This document shows, piece by piece, positions 1 through 6,772 of a stretch of 13,050 nucleotides of DNA. The notes under the pieces are model-generated. The model did no database searches and was not told where the DNA came from. It was given only the letters and a program-made list of their open reading frames with translations. Within the stretch, counting starts at the first letter, position 1; the number at the start of each line of letters is the position of its first letter. The position numbers and the translations under genes were made by a program. The stretch comes from Candidatus Bathyarchaeota archaeon (GTDB lineage: Archaea > Thermoproteota > Bathyarchaeia > TCS64). The DNA lies in NCBI GenBank assembly GCA_016934355.1, contig JAFGTA010000115.1, positions 1 through 13,050 on the forward strand, written 5' to 3'.

Positions 1-252
1 CACCTCGGCGAAGCTGGTGACCCTTGACCCCTCCGCGAGGCTGTCCTCGGTTATCCCCATGTACTGGCAGGCTGTGACGCAGGCGATCATCTCGGCGTCG
101 ATGCCTCTGAGGGCGGCGTGGTCTGTGAGCAGCTTCACGGACTCCTCGTTGAAGAACACGGTGACGTCGTGCCCGCGGCCCCTGCTGGCGTCCACCAGGC
201 CCCTGACGTGGCGGAGGAGCCGGGGGTTTGATATGATAAGGAGGAAGTGCAA
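1..252 (-). CDS. DsrE-family sulfur-relay-like protein, 3' end cut by the window
   Basis: The minus strand reads 84 uninterrupted codons from a TTG at 252-250 to the window edge. The protein opens with a hydrophobic beta strand (HFLLIIS), then RHVRGLVDASRGRGHDVTVF and a later IACVTACQYMGI segment. This order of first strand, helix, 'GH(D/E)V' strand and Cys-containing 'C..x..GI' segment is typical of DsrE/DsrF/TusD-like proteins, which carry or sense sulfur on a cysteine. Cys58 and Cys62 are the candidate reactive residues. The start is TTG because an in-frame TGA lies two codons upstream (259-261) and no ATG occurs before about residue 55; a weak GGTG precedes the TTG by about ten bases. The C-terminal portion is missing, so the subfamily and sulfur-transfer role are uncertain. 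It diverges from the propeller operon. Confidence 0.72.
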   Translation of the reverse strand, partial: MHFLLIISNPRLLRHVRGLVDASRGRGHDVTVFFNEESVKLLTDHAALRGIDAEMIACVTACQYMGITEDSLAEGSRVTSFAEV

Positions 253-349
253 ACGTTTTCACACCTTTTTTGGGTTTCGGCTGCTTAACGGTTTCCCCAG
301 TTGTTCCACCGATTAGAACAGGGGCGGCGGGGTGTTCAAATGCCTAGGA

Positions 350-355
350 TTATAT
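350..355 (+). promoter_or_regulatory. TATA-like box of the beta-propeller operon
   Basis: TTATAT lies in a GC-rich stretch and is preceded by purines (AGGA) that could act as a BRE. Its centre is about 27 bases before the ATG at 381. An archaeal promoter here would start the transcript almost at that codon, favouring a leaderless message and making the upstream GTG at 369 an unlikely start. Confidence 0.5.
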
Positions 356-380
356 CGTTTCCGTTGCGGTGTATAACCTG

Positions 381-2396
381 ATGGTTATGAGGATTCCAGT
401 GCTATCGGTCTCGTTGGACACCCGTAAGCTAGCTTCCTTCGCGTTGGTGGCGTTCATGGTGGGCGGCCTCCTCGGGGGATGCCTGTGGAACTTCGGCGGC
501 GTCTATGTGCCCGCCGTCTCGTCGGCTGACGGCTTCGGCTACATGAAGCAGTTCAAAGGCGTCGACGATCTCAAAGAGTTCCTGCAGGGACAGAACGTCG
601 TGAACCTATACTGGGACATGGCTGCCCCAGGCAGTGTAGTACGGTTAAGCGGGAAAGGTTTTGCCGACACCGTCGCCCCGGCGGACGCGGCGGTTCAGGC
701 AGCTCAGGCGGCGAGTGAGGCCGTGAGCGCGGTTGCCAGCACAGCCGGTGAAGCGTCGTCGGTCCACGTCTCCCCTGATGTCAGCTTCGTTGTCTCTGAG
801 CTGACGGGTGCATCGGACGGCCTGGAATATTCTGGCACTAATGTGCAGGTGGAGGGCGTAGACGAGGGCGACATCGTGAAGACGGACGGCGACTACATCT
901 ACCTGGCCAAGGACACTGACGTCCTCATCGTGAAGTCGTACCCGGCCGAGGAGATGGCTATAGTGGCCAGGATCGACACGGCTCTCCCGGTGCAGGACAT
1001 CTACGTCAGCGGCGACAAGCTTGTGGTGTTCAGCTACGTGCCCCGGTTCTTCCACTACGACACGGCTCTGCTGGAGGTGACGAGGGACAAGGAGCGTGTG
1101 CAGGTCACGGTGTACGACGTCGGCGACAGGGCTAGCCCCGTCGAGGACAGGGAGTTCGTGATAGACGGCAGCTACTTCAACAGCCGCATGATAGGCGACT
1201 ACGTCTACTTCATAGTCACAAACCCCGCGTACGTGGACGAGGACATAGTGGTGCTCCCCGCGATACGGGACGGCCAAGAGTGGTGCATGGTTGAGGCCGA
1301 GGACGTGTGGCACCCCAACGCAACCCGCGGCTGGATGCAGTACCACACCATAACGGCGCTCAACGTGCAGGACCCGGACGCCAAGGTCACGGCCGAGACT
1401 TTCCTGTTGGACGGCGGCACCACCATCTACGTCAGCACTAGCAACCTATACATCATAGGCTACAACTGGAGCGACGGCAGCGTAATCACCAAGATAGGGA
1501 TCGAGAGCGGCGGCATAGAGTTCAGGGGCAACGGCACCGTGCCCGGCTACGTGCTCAACCAGTTCAGCATGGACGAGTACAAGGGCTACTTCAGGATAGC
1601 CACCACCAGCGACGACTGGCGGCGAGGCGGAGGCGGCAACAACGTGTACGTGCTCGACGAGTCGATGACGGTGGTGGGCAGCCTGGAGGGGCTGGCCCCC
1701 GGCGAGGAGATATACAGCGCCCGGTACATGGGTGACAGGTGCTACCTGGTCACCTTCAAGAAGGTGGACCCGCTGTTCACCATCGACCTCAGCGACCCCG
1801 AGAACCCCCGTGTGCTGGGGAAGCTCAAGATACCCGGGTTCAGCAACTACCTTCACCCCTACGACGAGAACACGCTCATAGGAGTCGGCAAGGAGACCGA
1901 GGAGGCGAAGGAGGGCGACTTCGCTTGGCACCAGGGCATAAAGGTGAGCCTCTTCGATGTGAGCGACGTCGAGAACCCCCGCGAGATAGCGAAGATAGAG
2001 ATAGGGGACCGGGGCAGCGACAGCCCGGCGCTGTACGACCACCACGCGTTCCTGTTCAGCAGGGCGCGGAACCTGCTGGTTATACCCATACTGGAGGCGC
2101 AGATAGACGAGGACGACTTCTCCGGGTCTGTGCCCGACAACTTCTACGGTGACTACGTGTACCAGGGCGCCTACGTCTTCGACATCAGCCTCGAAGGAAT
2201 AGAGCTCCGCGGCAAGGTGACGCACATCGACGACGACAGCCTGCTGAAGAGCGGGTTCTGGTTCGAGTCCGACTACGAGGTTGAGCGCAGCCTCTACATA
2301 GAGGATGGGCTATACACTATGTCACAGGGCATGCTCAAGGTGAACGACCTGGGTACCCTCGCGGAGATAGCTTCGGTTGAGCTCGGTGAAGGCTGA
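381..2396 (+). CDS. Exported/anchored beta-propeller domain protein (PF09826-like)
   Basis: The protein has about 671 residues. It starts with a short basic segment (RKLASFALV) and a hydrophobic stretch ending in LLGGC, which can be read as a lipobox with Cys34 or simply as a signal anchor. A low-complexity Ala/Ser/Val linker covers roughly residues 100-127. Next comes the signature TNVQVEGVDEGDIVKTDGDY (about 153-172), characteristic of the archaeal and bacterial secreted 'beta propeller domain' family. The rest is repeated Asp- and Tyr-rich strand blocks such as 'vyDVgDrasPved', 'TIDLSDPENPRVLGKLKIPG' and 'LFDVSDVENPREIAKIEIG', each fitting a blade edge. The location is therefore likely outside the membrane. 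The ligand is unknown; no catalytic motif is visible. I chose ATG 381 over GTG 369 and ATG 387 from the TATA spacing. It overlaps the next gene by one base, so the two are probably translated together. Confidence 0.88.
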   Translation: MVMRIPVLSVSLDTRKLASFALVAFMVGGLLGGCLWNFGGVYVPAVSSADGFGYMKQFKGVDDLKEFLQGQNVVNLYWDMAAPGSVVRLSGKGFADTVAPADAAVQAAQAASEAVSAVASTAGEASSVHVSPDVSFVVSELTGASDGLEYSGTNVQVEGVDEGDIVKTDGDYIYLAKDTDVLIVKSYPAEEMAIVARIDTALPVQDIYVSGDKLVVFSYVPRFFHYDTALLEVTRDKERVQVTVYDVGDRASPVEDREFVIDGSYFNSRMIGDYVYFIVTNPAYVDEDIVVLPAIRDGQEWCMVEAEDVWHPNATRGWMQYHTITALNVQDPDAKVTAETFLLDGGTTIYVSTSNLYIIGYNWSDGSVITKIGIESGGIEFRGNGTVPGYVLNQFSMDEYKGYFRIATTSDDWRRGGGGNNVYVLDESMTVVGSLEGLAPGEEIYSARYMGDRCYLVTFKKVDPLFTIDLSDPENPRVLGKLKIPGFSNYLHPYDENTLIGVGKETEEAKEGDFAWHQGIKVSLFDVSDVENPREIAKIEIGDRGSDSPALYDHHAFLFSRARNLLVIPILEAQIDEDDFSGSVPDNFYGDYVYQGAYVFDISLEGIELRGKVTHIDDDSLLKSGFWFESDYEVERSLYIEDGLYTMSQGMLKVNDLGTLAEIASVELGEG

Positions 2397-2836
2397 TGGC
2401 GGCTGGTAAACGAATCTACGGTAAGACGCTGGACGTGTACCTCTGCATTCTGGGCGCGGACGGCGGCGTCGGCGTCAGGGAGGTATGGCGTAAGCTGGAC
2501 CTCAGCAGCCCAAGCCTCGCCCAGTACCACATCAACAAGCTTCTCGACTTGAGGCTCATCGAGACCGACTTCGACGGCAAGTACAGGATCAACGACCAGG
2601 AGAGCATCGAGGCGCTCCGCAGCTTCCTCATGCTCAGGGGGATGCTGATCCCAAGGCTCACGATATACGCGGCGATGCTAATGGGGCTGATGGTTAGCTA
2701 CGTGACGTACTGGCCGTGGAGGGGAGACTTCAGGGACCTGACAGTGATGTTCATCGCGTTGTTCAGCGCCGGGGCGTTCATGTTCGAGGCTGTGAAGCAG
2801 TACCGCGGCCTAGAGTTCATGAAGAAGGATAATTGA
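2396..2836 (+). CDS. Membrane-anchored winged helix-turn-helix regulator
   Basis: This 146-residue protein begins with a winged-helix DNA-binding domain (about residues 8-68): GVREVWRKLDLSSPSLAQYH looks like helix-turn-recognition helix, and LIETDFDGKYRIND like the wing. Two hydrophobic helices follow, about 83-104 and 115-133, separated by a short charged loop (PWRGDFRD). The tail RGLEFMKKDN is basic and likely cytoplasmic. The topology puts the DNA-binding domain inside and only a tiny loop outside, so an extracytoplasmic signal would have to come through a partner. Its ATG shares the A of the upstream TGA (TGATG), so it is translationally coupled to the propeller gene. I infer that the propeller protein senses or modulates and this protein transmits to DNA. 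No target site can be named. Confidence 0.85.
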   Translation: MAAGKRIYGKTLDVYLCILGADGGVGVREVWRKLDLSSPSLAQYHINKLLDLRLIETDFDGKYRINDQESIEALRSFLMLRGMLIPRLTIYAAMLMGLMVSYVTYWPWRGDFRDLTVMFIALFSAGAFMFEAVKQYRGLEFMKKDN

Positions 2837-2840
2837 ACCC
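2832..2840. repeat. Left 9-bp direct repeat bordering the AT-rich island
   Basis: ATTGAACCC occurs here, overlapping the TGA stop of the membrane winged-helix gene, and again at 4458-4466. The base composition changes from GC-rich to AT-rich just after this copy. It may be a target-site duplication or a junction homology, but a chance match of this length is possible. Confidence 0.35.
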
Positions 2841-2844
2841 CTCT

Positions 2845-2855
2845 ACTTCTCTTTT
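2845..2855 (+). terminator. Pyrimidine-rich terminator-like tract after the propeller operon
   Basis: ACTTCTCTTTT begins nine bases after the stop of the membrane regulator, with no obvious hairpin before it. Archaeal transcription often ends at such T-rich tracts, but the surrounding AT-rich DNA makes this call weak. Confidence 0.25.
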
Positions 2856-2930
2856 GAATATGTTAATTAAAATAGGATATGAAAGGCAGTATATTTTGGG
2901 TTTCTTATAGTACACGAGCTTTTAAGAATA

Positions 2931-2938
2931 ATATATAA
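2931..2938 (+). promoter_or_regulatory. TATA-like element upstream of the Mrr-TPR gene
   Basis: ATATATAA lies about 26-30 bases before the region of two overlapping start codons (ATG 2964, TTG 2974). A second candidate, TTTTAAG at 2919-2925, would give a start near 2949. AT-rich context makes either match easy to obtain by chance. A purine run AAGGAG at 2947-2952 sits about 11 bases before ATG 2964 and 21 before TTG 2974. Confidence 0.35.
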
Positions 2939-2973
2939 TAAAAGGTAAGGAGTAACTTGAATAATGAATTATA

Positions 2974-4392
2974 TTGGAAATTGAGTGGACCAAAATAACC
3001 CCCACGGGTTTTGAGGAGTTATGTTATCAAGTATTAGAAAAAGAGGGCTTTGTTAATCTTGATTGGATTGGAAAAAGAGGTAGTGATCGTGGCAGGGATA
3101 TTATATGCAATAAAATTGAGTACCCTCTCAGGGGTGTAGTAAAAATTGAAACATATATGGCCCAATGTAAACGTTACACAACTGATCCTCCATCTAAAAC
3201 TGATTTAGACAATTCACTTACTTGGGCTAAAGCGCATAAACCTGATGTAGTGTTAATTATGGTATCAAATACCCTATCATCTGGTACCCAAGATTGGCTT
3301 GAAATGTTTAAGGAAAACGCTCCTTTTGATATATTAGTATTTGATGAGAAAAAATTCGAAACCTTTTTTGAAGTAAATAAAGAAATATATATTAATTTTT
3401 TTCAAATTCCTGAAGGATATGAATATAATCAAATAGAAGAAATGAAAGCTGATATTATTCATGTCTTAGGAGACACCAATTCTAAGTCTGTTTCAGAATT
3501 ATCTGATTTAATCAGTATTGATGATGATTTGTTGGAATCACTTAATGTTTTATTAGAAAAAGAGAATATTATAGAGAAAGCAGAAGAACAAGTAATTATT
3601 AGAAATGATGTTGATGCATTTTTAAAAGCTTCAAAATATATGCTTTCTTCAAAATATAAATATGTATATCTTTTATCAGAATACGTCAATAAAATGATAA
3701 ATATAGAACTTATAAGAATCTTACTAAAAAGATATCAATTAAATTTTAGTGATGATGAGGCCAAAATAATAAGCAATCTAATCTCCTTATCACCAACATG
3801 TCTATATGATTTAATAACTGAAAACGTATCACAGTATGAAGTAATGATACAACAAATGAAAGAATTAAAATATGATGAAAAACAAAAGGAAAAATGGAAT
3901 AGTATAGGAGTTAATAACATTATTTTCAATTTTGTTTTAACCTTTCTAATAGATAAAAAAAATCCCGAAGGAAATGCCCTAATACGAAAAAAAGGAGTAC
4001 GTGGTTATAGAACTAATATCGATATAAAATTAGCATCTCAAAATAAATTCCTTTTTGGAATAAATACTGATTCAGTAATTATGTTTCAAAGGGCTGGAGG
4101 ACCGATAAAAGCTGGACAGTTAGTTACTGCAACGACTCCTCATGTTTTCATTGAATCTGCACAAATATTTGCTAACCTGGAATTGTATGAACAAGCAATT
4201 AGTGATATGGATATGGCAATAAAAGGGTTCAAAGGAACTATTGATGAAAAAAATGCTTGGAATAATAAAGGTGTCTTTTATGAAAGATGGGGAAAGATAC
4301 CTGAAGCGAAAAAATGTTATGAAGAATCATTAAAAATTGATCCTGAATTTGATGTGGCGCTTAAAAATTTGAATAGATTGGCAGATAAATAA
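2974..4392 (+). CDS. Mrr-type restriction nuclease domain protein with C-terminal TPRs
   Basis: The protein has 472 residues. Residues 1-135 match the Mrr/type IV restriction endonuclease fold: 'FEELCYQVLEKEGF' (first helix), 'GSDRGRDII' with Asp42, and 'AQCKRY' with Gln64 and Lys66, giving the D-QxK active site of PD-(D/E)xK nucleases. A winged-helix-like segment follows (about 155-215: 'SVSELSDLISIDDDLLESLNVL'), then a helical region I do not recognise (about 220-390). Two TPR-like units close the protein (about 395-468: 'AWNNKGVFYERWGKIPEAKKCYEESLKIDPEF'). The expected role is cleavage of foreign or modified DNA, with the TPRs as an interaction or regulatory module; this is inferred from the domains. 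The gene is strikingly AT-rich (13 G/C in the 60 bases from 3541, against 35 in the 60 from 1801), which indicates transfer. The frame is closed upstream by TGA at 2965, leaving TTG 2974 as the only usual start. Confidence 0.85.
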   Translation: MEIEWTKITPTGFEELCYQVLEKEGFVNLDWIGKRGSDRGRDIICNKIEYPLRGVVKIETYMAQCKRYTTDPPSKTDLDNSLTWAKAHKPDVVLIMVSNTLSSGTQDWLEMFKENAPFDILVFDEKKFETFFEVNKEIYINFFQIPEGYEYNQIEEMKADIIHVLGDTNSKSVSELSDLISIDDDLLESLNVLLEKENIIEKAEEQVIIRNDVDAFLKASKYMLSSKYKYVYLLSEYVNKMINIELIRILLKRYQLNFSDDEAKIISNLISLSPTCLYDLITENVSQYEVMIQQMKELKYDEKQKEKWNSIGVNNIIFNFVLTFLIDKKNPEGNALIRKKGVRGYRTNIDIKLASQNKFLFGINTDSVIMFQRAGGPIKAGQLVTATTPHVFIESAQIFANLELYEQAISDMDMAIKGFKGTIDEKNAWNNKGVFYERWGKIPEAKKCYEESLKIDPEFDVALKNLNRLADK

Positions 4393-4457
4393 GTGTAGAT
4401 TCAAGCGGAAATTAAGGATATAATGATAACTCTTCGTACCATGTTAGCTAGTTCTGC

Positions 4458-4466
4458 ATTGAACCC
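4458..4466. repeat. Right 9-bp direct repeat bordering the AT-rich island
   Basis: This is the second copy of ATTGAACCC (first at 2832-2840). It lies 65 bases after the stop of the Mrr-TPR gene, close to where GC-rich DNA resumes. No terminal inverted repeats or transposase are seen between the two copies. Confidence 0.35.
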
Positions 4467-4484
4467 GTTATGGTATATAAGGTA

Positions 4485-5387
4485 CTAAATTTCATGCGGA
4501 GGACGCGTGAGCCTTTTCTTGTTTAGATAGGCATAGGATATGAGCGTGTACCCTACGCCGAAGACGCCTATCGTCGAGCCTATGATCTCCCACGCAACGC
4601 TTGTGATTATCTTCTGGACTGTGGGCTCCTGGTTGACTAAGCTGATCAAGTCAACCGTAACACCCCTGATAACCATGGGAACGAGCAGCGAGTAGAGCAC
4701 ATCAGCGTACCGCCGCCTCATGTCGATCGACTTCCCTAACCCGTATAGGCGGTATAGGTACACCAACGTGACTAGGTAGCCTACAAACGACAGGGCGGCT
4801 AGGTAAATCCCCAGTTCAGCGGGACGTATGATGCCAGCCATCACCCTCCCAAACAGAGCAGCCCTGACAACAGCGGCGGCTACCCACCACACCTGAACCA
4901 ATGCGACAAGCCTGACGACACTGGTTACCCAACTTGGCTTTGGCAGCATGTCTCCTCGGTAGAACCAGGCGAGGGCAAGCCCTGTGAACATCCTGCCCGT
5001 GAAGCCTATGATCCCGCCTAGGCCATTCACGAACCCAATCTGTATGACCGCCCTCATCATGTCATCCACGGTAACTAGGTAGACAAGCCCCAGCAGGGCA
5101 GGGGCAAGCGCCCCGCCCACGATGATAGCCTTTGCGTAGTCGCGGTGTCTAGACTCATCGGCGCCTCTTCGCCCTACGTGGAACCCGGTCAGCACAGCCG
5201 CGGCTGAGATTAGTAGGCTTGCAGCGGAGAGGATCGACGCGTAGGAAGGGCTCTGCGTGTAGCTGCCGCTCAGCCACATTGATAGCATGGGCCGGATGCC
5301 ACGGATCACGCTGGAGACTAGGTTCAGCAGGAAACATGAGGACAGCAGAATCCGGCTGGTCTTGTCAAGGTCTATGGCTATCTTCAA
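4485..5387 (-). CDS. Polytopic membrane protein of unknown function
   Basis: I do not recognise this 300-residue protein. It is almost entirely hydrophobic, with seven to eight likely membrane helices (about 11-30, 48-70, 86-107, 113-143, 153-179, 190-214, 230-250, 260-288). Charged loops lie between them, for example 'GRRGADESRHRDY' (72-84) and 'GKSIDMRRRYAD' (218-229). No transporter signature, metal-binding cluster or protease motif stands out. Lone charged residues in helices, such as Glu267, could be functional. The start is TTG at 5387-5385: a TATA-like box on the same strand lies 27 bases upstream, so the message would be leaderless. It diverges from the M28 peptidase gene, which does not prove a shared role. 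Confidence 0.8.
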   Translation of the reverse strand: MKIAIDLDKTSRILLSSCFLLNLVSSVIRGIRPMLSMWLSGSYTQSPSYASILSAASLLISAAAVLTGFHVGRRGADESRHRDYAKAIIVGGALAPALLGLVYLVTVDDMMRAVIQIGFVNGLGGIIGFTGRMFTGLALAWFYRGDMLPKPSWVTSVVRLVALVQVWWVAAAVVRAALFGRVMAGIIRPAELGIYLAALSFVGYLVTLVYLYRLYGLGKSIDMRRRYADVLYSLLVPMVIRGVTVDLISLVNQEPTVQKIITSVAWEIIGSTIGVFGVGYTLISYAYLNKKRLTRPPHEI

Positions 5388-5410
5388 ATCAACTTCTTTT
5401 CTTGCCTTTC

Positions 5411-5417
5411 TATATAA
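5411..5417 (-). promoter_or_regulatory. TATA-like box of the membrane-protein gene
   Basis: Read on the minus strand this is TTATATA, centred about 27 bases before the TTG start at 5387. That matches a leaderless archaeal promoter and supports the TTG. It lies in the short AT-rich divergent region (5388-5495) shared with the peptidase gene. Confidence 0.5.
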
Positions 5418-5481
5418 TCATATTCATGTTTCTCTTCATCTATGGATAGTTAAGTTAAATTAAACATAATACGCTGTTCAT

Positions 5482-5489
5482 GGGAGAGG
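5482..5489 (+). promoter_or_regulatory. Ribosome-binding site of the M28 peptidase
   Basis: GGGAGAGG ends six bases before ATG 5496 and decides that start over the nearby out-of-frame ATG at 5480. AT-rich sequence at 5455-5470 (TTAAATTAAACATAAT) could hold the promoter, but no single box is clear. Confidence 0.5.
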
Positions 5490-5495
5490 CTTACC

Positions 5496-6674
5496 ATGCA
5501 GAGCATACTCGAAGAGGTGGATCAACATAGGCTCTACAGGCATATACTTGAGCTGGAGGGGCCGAACGACCCCGTGTTCACGCCGGGGAACCTAGACGCG
5601 GCTGCCGACTATATAAGCGAGGAACTGAAACGGTACGGGCTGGACGTGAACGAGCAGAGGTTCACGGTAGACGGGAAACAGTACAGGAACGTCGAAGGCG
5701 TGATAGACACCGGCGACGGCCCCGAACTGCTGTTGACTGCCCACTACGACACCATCCCCAAGGCGCCGGGTGCGGACGACAACCTTTCAGCCGTCTCGGT
5801 GATGCTGGAGGCGGCCAGAGTACTCTCCAAGGTCGAGGAGCCCCTGAACTTCCGGGTGATAGGGTTCACCCTGGAAGAGGGTCCACCTGAGATATGGCGT
5901 AGATACATGGCTGCGGCTCAGGAACTGGGGCTAAGAGATGAAAGATTCAGCTTCACGAGCCTAAGCACACGGAGGCTGCAGAAGAAGTGCAGCGAGCACC
6001 TCTCACAGGGCAGAAGAACGGGCAGGAAGTACAGGGACAGCATGGAGACGTTCATGGATGAACACAGGGATCAGATGACCGAGAGCGAGCTACAATACTT
6101 TGGGGGCCTGGCAGAGTACTACCGAGAAATCACGCTTGATAACTGGATCGGAGAGTACTGCCTGGTCGGGAGCAGCCGCTGGGTGAAGGAGAGACTAAGT
6201 GACGTTGACATCGCTGGAGTGATGAACCTCGACGGAGTCGGATACACCTCAGATAAACCCCATTCACAGTCATATCCCCCCGGGTTCAGCCCGGAAATGT
6301 TCAAGACACACCTCGTAGACGACCTCTACGTAGGCAACTACATCCCAGCCGTCGGCGACTCACGCTCCGGGGCGCTGCTGGACCTGTTCATGGCCAGCTG
6401 CAGGATGAAAGAGGTGTATCTACCCTATGCCTGCTTGCAGGTCCCCATGAGCTACGAAGTGATCAACGAGAAGATGTTCGATATACTCAGGTCGGATCAC
6501 GCGCCGTTCTGGAGAGAAGGCATCCCCGCGATCTTCCTAACAGACACAGGGAACTTCCGGTACCCCTACTACCACACCCGAGCCGACACCATCGACAAGC
6601 TGGACTTCGAGTTCATCGCCAAAGTATGCAAAGCCTCAGTCGCCACGGCGATGGGCTCCTCGTCTCTATCTTAA
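5496..6674 (+). CDS. M28-family zinc aminopeptidase-like protein with a large insertion
   Basis: The protein has 392 residues and the full M28 ligand set: His83 and Asp85 in 'TAHYDT', Asp95 in 'GADDN', the general base Glu127 with ligand Glu128 in 'TLEEG', Asp246 in 'MNLDGVG', and His360 in 'YYHTRADTID'. It is therefore expected to bind two zinc ions and release N-terminal residues from peptides, or to act on a related amide. No signal peptide is seen, so it is probably cytoplasmic. The unusual feature is that the 'EE..GL.GS..W' block, normally contiguous, is split: 'EEGPPEIWRRY' is at 127-137 while 'CLVGSSRWVKE' is at 222-232. The intervening 90 residues are charged and helical and contain 'TRRLQKKCSEHLSQGRRTGR'. 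This insertion could form a lid or oligomerisation surface. Substrate specificity cannot be assigned. Confidence 0.88.
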   Translation: MQSILEEVDQHRLYRHILELEGPNDPVFTPGNLDAAADYISEELKRYGLDVNEQRFTVDGKQYRNVEGVIDTGDGPELLLTAHYDTIPKAPGADDNLSAVSVMLEAARVLSKVEEPLNFRVIGFTLEEGPPEIWRRYMAAAQELGLRDERFSFTSLSTRRLQKKCSEHLSQGRRTGRKYRDSMETFMDEHRDQMTESELQYFGGLAEYYREITLDNWIGEYCLVGSSRWVKERLSDVDIAGVMNLDGVGYTSDKPHSQSYPPGFSPEMFKTHLVDDLYVGNYIPAVGDSRSGALLDLFMASCRMKEVYLPYACLQVPMSYEVINEKMFDILRSDHAPFWREGIPAIFLTDTGNFRYPYYHTRADTIDKLDFEFIAKVCKASVATAMGSSSLS

Positions 6675-6687
6675 TTGTTCTCGAACA

Positions 6688-6752
6688 GCCACGACGAAAC
6701 ATGCAGCGGAGTACCTAGTGAACCTCTCAGCCTTTGTGATGTTTCGTGTGGC
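6688..6752. repeat. Imperfect inverted repeat between the peptidase and the winged-helix gene
   Basis: GCCACGACGAAACAT at 6688-6702 is mirrored by ATGTTTCGTGTGGC at 6739-6752, giving a 14-bp arm with one extra base on the left side and a loop of 36 bases. It lies between convergent genes, so either transcript could fold it. It may be a two-sided processing or termination structure or the remnant of a small mobile element. Confidence 0.5.
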
Positions 6753-6772
6753 ATTCGCTGAGAAAACACCGT

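Noticed and set aside
17..316. Plus-strand open frame of 99 codons at the left edge
   Set aside because: It is antisense to the DsrE-like frame, which has recognisable family segments, and it runs into the propeller promoter region.
330..350. T-loop-like GTTCAAAT suggesting a tRNA
   Set aside because: No matching T-stem, anticodon arm or acceptor stem could be drawn around it.
1446..2225. Long minus-strand open frame opposite the beta-propeller gene
   Set aside because: It is a shadow in GC-rich DNA, rich in Val/His/Leu without any motif; the plus-strand frame has the clear family signature.
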